Shown here in pieces: positions 23,262 through 32,770 of a DNA stretch of 64,000 nucleotides (positions are counted from its first letter, which is position 1; every line of letters starts with the position of its first letter). The stretch is from Fragilariopsis cylindrus CCMP1102 (Eukaryota > Bacillariophyta > Bacillariophyceae > Bacillariales > Bacillariaceae). The notes beneath the pieces are model-generated. The model was given only the letters and a program-made list of their open reading frames with translations, ran no database searches and was not told the DNA's origin. A program made the position numbers and the translations under genes. The stretch is from NCBI GenBank assembly GCA_900095095.1, contig FMBT01000478.1:1-64000 (forward strand), in the 5' to 3' direction.

Positions 23262-23560
23262 CAATTGACATCGACTGAATACACTAAAGTATGCACATGC
23301 TATTGCTTCATCGTCGTTTAAGTCTCCTAAATACTGTTCCTCTTGCTCGGTAAAAACTGCTTCTGATGCGTCCAATCTGTAGGAAAGCCGATTGCTTTTC
23401 TATCTCGTAATCCAGTAAGCTCTGCACGGAATTGACATCGACTGGATACACTAAAGTATGCACATGCTATTGCTTCATCGTTGGTATAATCCCCTAAAGA
23501 CTGTTCCTCTTGCTCAGTAAAAACTGCTTCTGATGCGTCCAATCTGTAGGAAAGCTTGCG
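23262..23560 (-). repeat. direct tandem duplication of about 130 bp at the 3' end of the RGLE gene
   Basis: The segments 23262-23394 and 23432-23559 are near-identical on the minus strand and both encode RLDASEAVFTEQEEQ...AIACAYFSVxSRCQ. The second copy, downstream in the direction of transcription, lies out of frame with the gene, so the duplication replaced the original C-terminus. Confidence 0.85.
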
Positions 23561-23992
23561 GAGCGATTCAGAATCCAAACCCCATTCTAATCCACGCACA
23601 CATAATGAAGATTCATTAGTGTTACTACTATTATTACCATTATCACCATAATTGGAATGAAGGTAACCAGTTGTATTATCCAATGTAGATTGACAACAAA
23701 GCTCATCACTATCCTGCATTATCCTTTCCAGATGAATCTGTTCTATTACAGTGTAATTCCTTTGTTTGATCATCAAGAATTCATGTCCTTGTAACCAACA
23801 ATTGTATTTTTCTTGTTGTGTCATAGAATGACGTGATATAGTTCTCTTGATGGAAACTTTGTCCGAAAATCTTACTGATCTTACACTTGTTTGTCGCTGT
23901 TGTAACGCTGGTGTAGCAGTTGTATCAGTTATTCCAGAAGGAAATAAGGGAGAAGATAAGGACGACGTTGTCGATGGAGGACGAATTTTCAT
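23327..23992 (-). CDS. diatom 'RGLE'-family hypothetical protein with altered C-terminus
   Basis: A single exon of 221 aa. The block order VRSVRFSDKVSIKRT (a basic VRFS entry), WLQGHEFLMIKQRN, CVRGLEWGLDSESLRK, RLDASEAVFTEQEEQ and DEAIACAYFSVSSRCQFRAELTGLRD matches a large diatom family seen in many copies per genome. The family has a regulatory-looking or structural role at best; no function is established. The last 20 residues (GFPTDWTHQKQFLPSKR...) come from the tandem copy of the gene's own 3' part read in the wrong frame, so the native end is lost or shortened. Protein length is near the family's usual size. There is no signal peptide. Confidence 0.72.
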   Translation of the reverse strand: MKIRPPSTTSSLSSPLFPSGITDTTATPALQQRQTSVRSVRFSDKVSIKRTISRHSMTQQEKYNCWLQGHEFLMIKQRNYTVIEQIHLERIMQDSDELCCQSTLDNTTGYLHSNYGDNGNNSSNTNESSLCVRGLEWGLDSESLRKLSYRLDASEAVFTEQEEQSLGDYTNDEAIACAYFSVSSRCQFRAELTGLRDRKAIGFPTDWTHQKQFLPSKRNSI

Positions 23993-25167
23993 GATTGATA
24001 CGATATATCAGACTTCTATGCGTCGAATCGAATTATCCAAATAATGAAGTTACAATTTCTTTATTCAAAATATAGTTTGGTCGTGTGCAAAGTCGTGGAT
24101 GAAATCGAAAACGAAATCGATAATGACAGCAATGGCGATTATCAAGACTATAATCAACTGGAAGATGGGCGTATGCATTACTGTGTTGCGTCCTTTTGCT
24201 TATTTGGTACGTAATCAAAGAACAGTAATATATGCGGCGTTTATTATTAAGAGGTCTTTGCTGTGTTGTGTTTTCTGGCACTGACTAACTGTGCAGCGCT
24301 GCATCGTTACAACAAAACAACCAGGAAGCAGAATTAATAAGCTCACATAAAAATAAGAATAGCTGAAAGAAGAGAAGGAGAACAAAGATAATAAGTTCAT
24401 CAGCTAATACAAAAAATTCGAATGAATCCATTTAATAAAGTGAGGGAGAGATAAAGAAAGAGAGTGACCATTCTTTACTGTAGATCGATCGAACTCCATC
24501 GGATACGGTAATGAGCATAGAAATGATCTCGGCTTAAACGTATAATTCATACGCGCTAGTATCGCTTGGATAGTAAAAGTGCGTTGAACTCCAAATAAAT
24601 TATCTCTTTGCCTATATATTATATCATGCTATTTATTGTGCTTTTTTTTTTGCTATTTCACTTCATAAACTTCAACCTAGTCGCACCACCACCTAATAAC
24701 GTGTTGGGTGCGAATGCGAATCAAAAAACTCATCGTACGAGATATTTTTTGATTCATTCGCACTGTGCAGTTCCCAGTTGAAGTTACTATAAGTACGTTA
24801 AGCTATTTTTTTAACGTATTTCAATGCGAACTGTGAACCGAATGCTGTGCAGTCATCAAGTTTTAATATATACGGCTTGTATTACTATAGCGAACTTCTT
24901 CGATTATTTCTGCATGTTCTTGTTAAAAAGTAAGAAACAGTTAGTTAAGGTTGTTGAAAGTTAAGGTTGTTGAAAGTTAAGGTTGTTAAGTAAATAAAAA
25001 CGAAAGAGATAGAGAGAGAGAGAGAGAGACGAAAGAGAGTATTTCATAATTGTAACAGATACAAAAAAAATAGATTTGAATACTAAACAGTAATACAACG
25101 AAAATAATATAATAGTAGTAGTAGTGCAGTATTATCGTGTTCTCCTTGCTCACGCTCACGCTCACGC
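23993..25167. other. intergenic region with duplicated gene-tail sequence
   Basis: No convincing gene. It holds the 24911-25045 copy of the 244-aa gene's 3' end, a hairpin at 24708-24763, a GA run (25006-25028) and a cacgctcacgctcacgctca run near 25148-25166. Small frames at 24033-24284 lack any recognisable feature. Confidence 0.4.
24708..24763. repeat. inverted repeat, 19-21 bp arms
   Basis: The left arm 24708-24728 (gtgcgaatgcgaatcaaaaaa) pairs with 24745-24763 (ttttttgattcattcgcac) with a small gap and a 16-base loop containing cgtacg. It could be a terminator-like or cruciform-forming site or the tips of a very short foldback element. Confidence 0.7.
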
Positions 25168-25640
25168 TCAAGCGGTCACGGTTCCTGATACATTTTCTTC
25201 TTGTGATGGCATCGATTTGGTTACTGGTATTGTTGATACGTCTCGAGTTGTTGCTTCAACATGGGTGCTGATATCTTTAATAGGCGTTGCCAACAGTAAC
25301 AGAATCGTAAATTCAATGGTACTCCGCCAATAATCAATAGTTGAGTGGCCATAAAATATCCAATAGGCATAGGATTGTAAAGACTGATGGCGTTCATCAC
25401 GAACGACCATAGTATGAAGAAAACGATTCCACTAGCTAAGAGTAGATGGGTGAATAGTGTTTTGACTTTGTTAAGTTAGACCAAATCCACTGTAATGCAG
25501 CATACTGTGGCAAAACCGTGGCAAAAGCAACAGGGAAATTAGTAACACAGATAACCTTCAGGTCATACATTGACTGTAGTTGATTTTCTTCTTCTTAAAG
25601 TCTTTTCAGCTGACATACAGTATAGCGTATTCGGAAACAC
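25168..25640 (-). pseudogene. fragment of a polytopic membrane protein gene, frame-broken
   Basis: On the minus strand three frames in succession give protein-like pieces: QLQSMYDLKVICVTNF and AFATVLPQYAALQWIWSNLT (about 25560-25440), then THLLLASGIVFFILWSF and PMPIGYFMATQLLIIGG (about 25450-25320), then EFTILLLLATPIKD followed by a Thr/Ser-rich hydrophilic tail to 25168. The hydrophobic segments are well formed, so it is read as a gene or gene piece with at least two frame breaks. I do not recognise the family and saw no start codon or N-terminal exon. Breaks could be real decay or assembly indels. Confidence 0.35.
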
Positions 25641-25792
25641 TTTTTAGTATATTATGAGAAGAGAACTGAACTGAACTGAACTGAACTGAACTGAACTCTA
25701 GAACATTTTCATGAAGTACTTATACCCGGGAGCTTTTTATTCTTTCAGTATGTTCTTTTTGTATATTATAAGCGAATGGGCTTACTCCTTAA
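25641..25792. other. short non-coding stretch with a gaact pentamer run
   Basis: An actgagctgaact-like run of gaact units lies at about 25662-25697. Nothing else is seen. Confidence 0.5.
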
Positions 25793-26040
25793 TCAGGTAT
25801 AAGTTACCGGATGCTGCATGATTCGACGAAGTATAAATGTCAGGAGGGGGATTAAGATCTCCTTGATGCACATCTTTGCACCTGCACCAATCTGCCCTCC
25901 ACAATACGTCGACAACAAATCGCTTTCATGAATCACAGCAAGCGTACAAGCACCAGCTACACCTTGAGAAGGAGTGGCCACCGACTGGACAGTCAGCACC
26001 GCTCCCGATAGAAACACGCTATATCTTGGCGAAGCCAACG
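25793..26040 (-). mobile_element. possible Ty1/copia-like RNase H fragment (fossil)
   Basis: A roughly 80-residue stretch on the minus strand (SPRYSVFLSGAVLTVQSVA at its start, then a region with STYCGGQ) resembles the RNase H part of diatom Ty1/copia-type pol genes. No LTRs, integrase or reverse transcriptase parts are seen nearby, so only a small, old, clearly broken remnant is proposed. The match is by eye and weak. Confidence 0.28.
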
Positions 26041-26168
26041 GCGAAGCAATGTTTAAATTAAGACTTCAGCTTTTACGACGTAGCCTAATTGGCTCACATT
26101 ATTGATTTAAATATAGCCAACATTAAACAAATTATTGCTTACTGTAGAATACGTCAATGTGTGCGACA

Positions 26169-26190
26169 ACTACAGTAACTACTACTGTAG
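26169..26190. promoter_or_regulatory. palindromic CTACAGTA...TACTGTAG site upstream of the unknown ORF
   Basis: An 8-base perfect inverted repeat (ctacagta / tactgtag) with a 5-base spacer lies about 90 bases before the ATG at 26276. Its position and dyad symmetry suit a protein-binding site, but the same TACAGTA core is common in intergenic DNA of this window, so the assignment is tentative. Confidence 0.35.
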
Positions 26191-26275
26191 CATAACTGTA
26201 CAGCAGGGTAGTAGGTCATAAAATCAAAAACTTGACAACATCATCCTCAAGTACCAATACACACCGATCATTACA

Positions 26276-27313
26276 ATGACATTTCAAGCACCCGCGTCGA
26301 TTGAAGAGATGCTCTTGCGGATACCCGCACATGTACGAACGGTTCTGGAAGAAGCGATTCATACACAGGTTACAGCGAAGTATGCCCAGCAGCTCAGAAA
26401 CGAACCCGCTGCTATCCAGGCAGCAGCATCACCGCTAACAGCAAACGCTAATACGGGTGTCATTGCCTCTCAAGCAGCAGCAGCAGCAGCATCGCTACCA
26501 ACAAACTTTAGCAAAGTAACTCCAGTCAAGGCCGCAGCTGCGGTATCAAGAGGTGCACAGAGGAAACGAAAAGCACCGAATACTCCCATCTACACACAAC
26601 ACGATAATTTGATCGCAGATACCACGATCGCACCTGCAGGAGCATCCGCAGACGATGGTATTGTAATTGACTCGGATTCCGACGACATCATCAAAGTGGA
26701 GGACAATAGTAGGCCGAAGAGGGAACACGGACTTAAGATTGTCGATTATACCGATATCTGCCGTCACCTGTTTCACATGAACTCGAAGCTCCGTATCATA
26801 TACTCCAAACAGGAGCCCGGCACTTCCAAGGAACAATATCTCAACGGAACACATTTCCTTGCCACGGTCCCCACCATAACAGAGGCTCCGACAGCGGTCA
26901 TGGACCTCCTCATTGACATCAAAAACATTGGTAGCCGTAAAGACGTCAGAACAGATGACATTATCGATTTTCTTACCGCAAAAGGCGTCACGATTGTACC
27001 CTTAAACGGAGACTACGAAACAATCATGACAACGGAACACGATAACCTGATCATCATCGAGTATTCGGTAATCCGTCACGGAAAAGAGAATCCGAATCTA
27101 ACAATATCTTGGCTCCGATTCTGCCTTCTCTTTAAAAGGGAAAATTTACTTGTTCTTTTCAACGAGATCGGCTCTGCAATCATTCTTGGAAGGCAATTTA
27201 ACGAAAATAGTTGGATTGATTTCGAACATTATTGTAAGTACAATCTGAACTATAGGATCGCCCCTGTCGACAGAGTCGACGGGTATATTACACAATATAA
27301 ATCTACTAGCTAA
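26276..27313 (+). CDS. unknown 345-aa protein with GC-richer codon use
   Basis: A single open frame. N-terminal part (1-100): helical, Ala-rich, with PASIEEMLLRIPAHVRTVLEE and a basic stretch RGAQRKRKAPNTP that could be a nuclear localisation signal. Middle: an acidic patch (VIDSDSDDIIKVED, shaped like a SUMO-interacting or acidic motif). The C-terminal half (150-345) looks like a folded globular domain (HDNLIIIEYSVIRHGK, ISWLRFCLLFKRENLLVLFNE). I recognise no family. Base composition and codon choice (many C-ending codons, few Asn/Ser runs) differ clearly from neighbouring genes, which are AT-rich at third positions. It sits next to a retroelement-like fragment and a long inverted repeat, so it may belong to a mobile element or a transferred gene, or simply be a highly expressed host gene. 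Confidence 0.62.
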   Translation: MTFQAPASIEEMLLRIPAHVRTVLEEAIHTQVTAKYAQQLRNEPAAIQAAASPLTANANTGVIASQAAAAAASLPTNFSKVTPVKAAAAVSRGAQRKRKAPNTPIYTQHDNLIADTTIAPAGASADDGIVIDSDSDDIIKVEDNSRPKREHGLKIVDYTDICRHLFHMNSKLRIIYSKQEPGTSKEQYLNGTHFLATVPTITEAPTAVMDLLIDIKNIGSRKDVRTDDIIDFLTAKGVTIVPLNGDYETIMTTEHDNLIIIEYSVIRHGKENPNLTISWLRFCLLFKRENLLVLFNEIGSAIILGRQFNENSWIDFEHYCKYNLNYRIAPVDRVDGYITQYKSTS

Positions 27314-27511
27314 TATTACTAGAATGAAATGAAATGAAACGGGAGAGACGAGCACTAAATCTTTTTCTTCCCGTTTCCAGTTTATAGCATCGTCGATCAG
27401 CAAACACAAATATAGGAATGACTTCTACTGTCCCTGCACTTCTTGCTGCGAAGTATCTTGCTACCAATAATAGTAATTCAAATTCGAATTCGAATCATAC
27501 TACACAACTGA
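27314..27511. other. 3' flank of the unknown ORF
   Basis: It contains a gaaatgaaatgaaa run directly after the stop codon and an attcgaattcgaa run (27477-27496). A small frame at 27418-27681 crosses into the inverted-repeat arm and is not convincing. Confidence 0.4.
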
Positions 27512-27760
27512 CATTGAAGGAATCGAAATTGATATCAATCAAATTATATGTATCGTATCGTCGAATCGAATCGAATAAATCAATCAATCGAATGAAGTTC
27601 ATCGAATCGAATTATCGACTAATCGCAAAGCTACATGGCACTATACGAAGCTACTACACAAAGCCTGATTCAACCATCTGATAGGGTCTGGACTATGACC
27701 AATCATAAGAAATGGATAGAGGGGAGGGACGAAGCAATATAGAACACAACCACTCGCACG
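27512..27760. repeat. inverted-repeat arm A (partner at 32471-32770)
   Basis: The segment matches the reverse complement of 32471-32770 over about 250-300 bases. Shared tracts include tagggtctggactatgacca versus tagggtctagactacgacca, ggcactatac, ccaatcataag, gagggacgaagcaata and acacaaccactcgc. Differences are mainly substitutions and expansion of tcgaatcgaa units in the partner. The arms enclose about 4.7 kb with the FAS1 gene. Confidence 0.85.
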
Positions 27761-27923
27761 CAATCAAAAAGAAGAGATAGAGTAAAGAAAGAAGGAAAGA
27801 TAGATATGTAAAGAGAGAATCAATTTTTTCCAAGCATATTATATACTGTTATACAGCATAGTATTAAGACCACGTATATAATTATTGTGCATTGTTTTTG
27901 TTGCACTAAACTATAATGACTAA
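27761..27923. other. 3' flank of the FAS1 gene
   Basis: An AG-rich stretch followed by AT-rich DNA; it should hold the 3' UTR of the minus-strand FAS1 gene. Nothing else is seen. Confidence 0.4.
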
Positions 27924-30089
27924 TTAATTACGACGACGACGACGAAGGAGTTGTCGATGATGATGGTGATTATTATTGTTGCTATTACCCTGTACCTGCT
28001 GCGATTCAATATTGGTATTATCAGTAGCAACATTATTACTACCAACATTTACTATAAGAATACCATTGTCTTCTACCTCTACGCCGTCTATATCAATATT
28101 TGTATTTGTATTATCAGCAGCATTATTACTACCAATAACATTAACTGTAAGAACACCATTGTCTTCTACATCGACTTTGTCTATATCAATATTTGTATTT
28201 GTAGTTATAATATCAGTAGCAGCAGCATTATCAGCAGCAGCATTATTACTACCAACAGTAACTGTAAGAACACCATTGTCTTCTACCTCTACTTCGTCTA
28301 TATCAATATTTGTATTTGTATTTGTATTATCAGCAGCATTATTACTATCAGTAATATTTACTGTCAGAACACCACTGTCTTTTACATCTACTGCGTCTGT
28401 ATCAATATCAATATTTGTATTATCAGCAGTATTATCAGCAGCATTATTACTACCAACAATTAATGGGTTTTTCGTTGAAACAGGACGAAGTTTAGCACTA
28501 GCACTATTATTAGTAGTAGTTGTAGTTGTTGTCCTTGCAGTTATTACGGTTGTGACAGTTGACGATGAATCTTCTTTTTCTCCTTTAAAGAATGCGAATG
28601 GATCAGAATCATTATCATCATGATCATCTTCTTGAGCAGCGACAATAGCTTCTTCATCTTCTTCTTGAGCAATATCAATAGTGGTACTAGTAAATTCAGT
28701 TATCATATCTTCATGATATTCTTCATCATCATTATCTTGTGATGGTAATATAACATAATCGACCATATGTATAATACCATTACAGTTCTTCCTCTTATTA
28801 TTATTTTTCAACACAAATTTTGGTTTGATACTATTAGTATGGATACCATTCCCACTAACTCCCATCACATAGGAGACAATTGCATTGGCGTCACATCCAA
28901 TTTTGGTGATTTGTCCATTTAACATATATGTTTTGGTACCACATATCATTTTTTCGTATGGTACTGGTAAAGAATCATCATTACCAATAATATGATTTAA
29001 TAGTAATTTTGTCAAATCATGTCCACTTAACATTTGTGGTGGTGATGATATACTTTCATTTTGATATGCTTTAATAAATGCATCATTTGTTGGTACATAT
29101 ATTGTATAGAATGAATTCGTATTCGCGGACTCTGACGACGATAAGATGTGGTTGTGGTGTAGCATAGTATCTAATCCCACTTGAATCAATAAGGAACAAA
29201 ATGTACTAAAAGAAGAATCATTGTCATCACTACATATTGATTCCGTAATGGATTCACAATTATTAGTATCAGATTCTGATTCTTCTTCTTCTTCTTTTAC
29301 TACTATTGTTGCTGCTGCTTCTTTCGTTGCTGTTGCTACTGCTTCTAAAACAACGACGACAGGTACGGCAGACGATGACGATGTTCTATCTGGTACTGAT
29401 GGTGGTTTGCCTTGAATTAGTTGAATTAAACCACCATTGAATATAGGTTGACCATTCATTTTATTTAATAAATACCATTCGGCAATAATAATATTATCGT
29501 TATCAGCAGTTGTATCCTGAGCAGGATTCGAATTCGAATTCGAATTTGACGTCTGTGTCAATAACCATTGTGTATTATAGTTATTATTTGATTTATCAAT
29601 TCCATATGATTTACCATTAATAATATTATCACCAGTAGAGGATGATAGATCAATAGCTAAGACATTCCTCCATAATAATAATCCGGATGATATACCAGAT
29701 GATTCTTCAAATGATGAAAATTTAAGTGGAAGTTTTTGTTCATTCTTAATTTCATTTGCTGGTCCGATTGGAAAGAATTCTATACTATTTCCAAAATAGT
29801 TAGGACCAACACATAGGTAGTGTGGATTAATGCCACCGTCATGAATACCATTATTAGTTGGACAAGAATCACCTTCTCTAGTGGATATACTTTCATTCAA
29901 TGGTAATGAACCATATGATTCTAATACAACAGTGTTCTCATTTTCATTGATATAAACATAATATCTTAAATCAGCTTTGACAAACAAAATTGGAACTTTT
30001 GTTGTAAACGTGGTTATAAGGAACAACCCTATCGCTGTCCACGAAGACGAGAACAACGACGATGATGATGACGATGATGATAATCTCAT
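27924..30089 (-). CDS. secreted fasciclin (FAS1) domain protein with C-terminal repeats
   Basis: A single exon of 721 aa. A signal peptide or anchor spans residues 1-39. Residues 40-230 form a globular region with LRYYVYINENENTVVLESYG and NYFGNSIEFFPIGP, a layout I associate with secreted algal anchor-domain proteins; this is a guess. Residues about 280-450 are a FAS1 domain (FCSLLIQVGLDTML, YTIYVPTNDAFIKAY, LLLNHIIG, GIIHMVDYVILPS). Then comes an acidic/Thr-rich linker and, at about 555-705, imperfect repeats of about 35 aa built around NTNIDID.VEVEDNGVLTV. The tail is His- and Arg-rich (RQLLRRRRRN). FAS1 domains mediate adhesion at cell surfaces. The gene lies inside the 27.5/32.5 kb inverted repeats. 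Confidence 0.85.
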   Translation of the reverse strand: MRLSSSSSSSSLFSSSWTAIGLFLITTFTTKVPILFVKADLRYYVYINENENTVVLESYGSLPLNESISTREGDSCPTNNGIHDGGINPHYLCVGPNYFGNSIEFFPIGPANEIKNEQKLPLKFSSFEESSGISSGLLLWRNVLAIDLSSSTGDNIINGKSYGIDKSNNNYNTQWLLTQTSNSNSNSNPAQDTTADNDNIIIAEWYLLNKMNGQPIFNGGLIQLIQGKPPSVPDRTSSSSAVPVVVVLEAVATATKEAAATIVVKEEEEESESDTNNCESITESICSDDNDSSFSTFCSLLIQVGLDTMLHHNHILSSSESANTNSFYTIYVPTNDAFIKAYQNESISSPPQMLSGHDLTKLLLNHIIGNDDSLPVPYEKMICGTKTYMLNGQITKIGCDANAIVSYVMGVSGNGIHTNSIKPKFVLKNNNKRKNCNGIIHMVDYVILPSQDNDDEEYHEDMITEFTSTTIDIAQEEDEEAIVAAQEDDHDDNDSDPFAFFKGEKEDSSSTVTTVITARTTTTTTTNNSASAKLRPVSTKNPLIVGSNNAADNTADNTNIDIDTDAVDVKDSGVLTVNITDSNNAADNTNTNTNIDIDEVEVEDNGVLTVTVGSNNAAADNAAATDIITTNTNIDIDKVDVEDNGVLTVNVIGSNNAADNTNTNIDIDGVEVEDNGILIVNVGSNNVATDNTNIESQQVQGNSNNNNHHHHRQLLRRRRRN

Positions 30090-32470
30090 GATGGTTACAG
30101 TATTATAGCAGCAGTATCTGATTATATTGGTTGGGTTGGGTTGGGTTGGGTTGGGTTGGGTTGGATTCTTATATAATAAGTAAAGTCATTCATTCGGAAC
30201 GAAGTACTGTAACGTTAACGAAGTTTTTGATCGATTAAAATAAATATGTTGATATCTTTTTTTCAAAAAAATAATCCAACAAAAAATAACGGTATTTAAT
30301 TTAATCCGCGACCAACAAAAGATACAAAAACTATAATTTTATTATAAAATATAAGCCTTCTTCTTGTAACATGATGGTCAACGACAAAAATGAGCAAACG
30401 GTGGTACTACAGACAGTAGTAGGAGATGCGATAAATATCATACTTGTTCATTGTATGATATCGATGGTGTGAATGAATCAATGAATCAATATGGCAAACA
30501 AGAGTATGCGTGCTACTCTCATGATTCTTTTTGGTTGAACCATCATCTTCTTTTCAGTAGAGTAGTACGCGGATAATATAAAGGGTTCTCGTACGAAACA
30601 AGTCTATATCTGTTTGAACAACATCCTTTAAGAATACTCCCTTTTTACCGTTCTTAGACCTTGCTTTCTCTGAAACTGACTTTATCACCGTCTATAAAAT
30701 CATCGAATGACTTGTGCCATTCGGTAGATCTGTGAGCATGATTGTAATAAGGATCTATTCAATCTGTTCAGATTCAACCCAAAAGCCAGCTTTTGCCGAT
30801 GAAATAATCGTCGTGAAAGATAAAGAAGCATGGTAAGCGAAATTTGCTGGGGTGAACTTCATTTTTCGGATATATATGAAAATATTTTTTGAGAAGTGAA
30901 AACATTTTTGGAAAAGTGAATACATTTTTTGAAATTTTATCGACTGAAGTGACCTTACTGTCCCGGTCTACACCCACACTAAGGGGAACAACCCACATTC
31001 CAACAACGGAACAGAGGTCCACGAAGATATAGCAAAAGACTCAACCCTCCTTCCTAACGCCGGTACACACCGAGTGGAAAACAGCCTTGAAACACCAATA
31101 CTATTTTGTACGGTACCGGTATGCACGTTGTGTGTTCTTTTATCATATTCAATCGATAAAGAATCCAACTATTAAAAGAAGTCGACCCTATCTGTAGTTG
31201 TGAGTACAGGACGACGTCAAGAACTCCTCACAAGCTTTTCAGAAAAGACAAATCATCGTTTCTCATTCACTTGTTGAAGTTGTTGGGTACATTTGGATCT
31301 TGCTACTTGTATAATATTGTACACACGGTCAATGGTATCAATTAGCTTATATTTAATGGAACAGTACAAATAATGGAATGGTACTAATAAAGAGTGGACC
31401 ACAATCTTGTTCATGGTGAACTACAGTGTAGCTAACTCTGTCGTGTTTAGGTAGAAAATATTCCATATCAAAATTGTTCTACTTCTATACTTCTATATTT
31501 TTCATTCTTAAATCAGATCTTCTAAATAATAATAGAGTAAAATATACTCAACGTAACTGATTTCATCAACTTCTGATCATAATTAAAAAATGTTAGATGA
31601 AGCCCATCTGAATCGAACGTATCAGTCAGTCTAATTTATCGAGTACACATCTCAGCTCATCAAACTGCATCCACAGGAACGTATTCGGTTCATTCGTGGT
31701 CAAATATCTGCACGAAATATATAAACAGTATATAGTAATGCCTGGTTCAGCTTTAAAATGTTTGTTGAATGGAAGAACCATATTTAAGGTTCTTTAGTAC
31801 AAAAGCTACAGAAATTTATACAGAAAAAAAATAATAACGGGTGTGCCCATACTCTGCCTGTTGTTAACGCTGTTGCTTGTTTCGCATCATACATATATTA
31901 ATGTTACAAAGAAGAATTCTTTGACTAACTGAATCATACACGATGACGATAACGACTACGATAGACAATGTGGTACCTAAAATAGATGAAATGACATCAA
32001 AATGATGTGAATGATAATGGTACAATAGGTAGATTCACATACAGGATATTCGATAGGGGGCCAGCTGCTTTATATTATACGTTATCGACTTTGTTTGTGA
32101 TATCAAGAAGAACAATCGACTCTGCAGTACTATACGTAGCACAGCCATGATTTATACCTGTAGCGAAAACTGTAGTCGCCGCTGCTGTTGCTTGTTGTTC
32201 TTGAAGATGACAATCGTTGTGTTCATGTTGTACGGTTCCCATTTCACTAGCCTTTGTTGTTGTTGTTATTTTTGTTGTAGGAACCGTATTTTTATCATCT
32301 CCTCGTACTATTTCTTCCCATTTTGAATGCCGTCCACTTTTTACGAAACATAATGCAGCTGCAATGCAATGGACGCAACGGCGACCCAATTTTGTTCACT
32401 ACAGTAGTCGTAGCCGAAATCCGGATTCAAATTTCTATAGCCATCAGTTAAGGTAAAGATAGAACAACTG
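30090..32470. other. long intergenic region upstream of the FAS1 gene
   Basis: A ttggg pentamer run at 30127-30164 sits about 40 bp upstream of the FAS1 start codon. The rest is AT-rich with no domain-bearing frame. Aaatattttttgagaagtg-like imperfect repeats occur near 30880-30930. A 104-aa minus-strand frame at 32075-32389 (MGRRCVHCIAAALC..., Thr-rich middle) has no recognised homology and is left as unlikely coding. Confidence 0.4.
30127..30164 (+). repeat. ttggg pentamer microsatellite, about seven units
   Basis: A regular run of ttggg units just 5' of the FAS1 gene. It resembles telomere-type repeats in composition but the unit is five bases and the run is short and internal. Confidence 0.9.
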
Positions 32471-32770
32471 CGCGAGTGGTTGTGTTTTGTATTGCTTCGT
32501 CCCTCCCTCTATCCATCTCCTTATGATTGGTCGTAGTCTAGACCCTACCAGATGATTGTATCAGGCTTTTGTGTACAGTAGTAGCTTTTTGTATAGTGCC
32601 ATCTAGCTTTGATTAGTCGATGATTCGATTCGATTCGATTCGATGACTTTCATTCATTCGATTGACTTGACTTGATTTATTCGATTCGACAATTCGATTC
32701 GATTCGATTCGATTCGATTCATTCGAATGATTGATTGATTGATATTAGTTTCAATTCAATTCTTTCAATT
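32471..32770. repeat. inverted-repeat arm B (partner at 27512-27760)
   Basis: The reverse complement of this stretch aligns with 27512-27760; see that entry. This arm has longer attcgattcg expansions (about 32625-32720). The match stops abruptly near 32471 (gcgagtgg), marking one boundary of the duplication. Confidence 0.85.

Noticed and set aside
26276-27313. Calling the 345-aa ORF a retroelement gag or other element protein
   Set aside because: It is next to a possible Ty1/copia fragment but on the other strand, and it has no zinc knuckle or protease motif.
30127-30164. Telomere repeat or chromosome end
   Set aside because: The unit is ttggg, the run is short, and genes continue on both sides.
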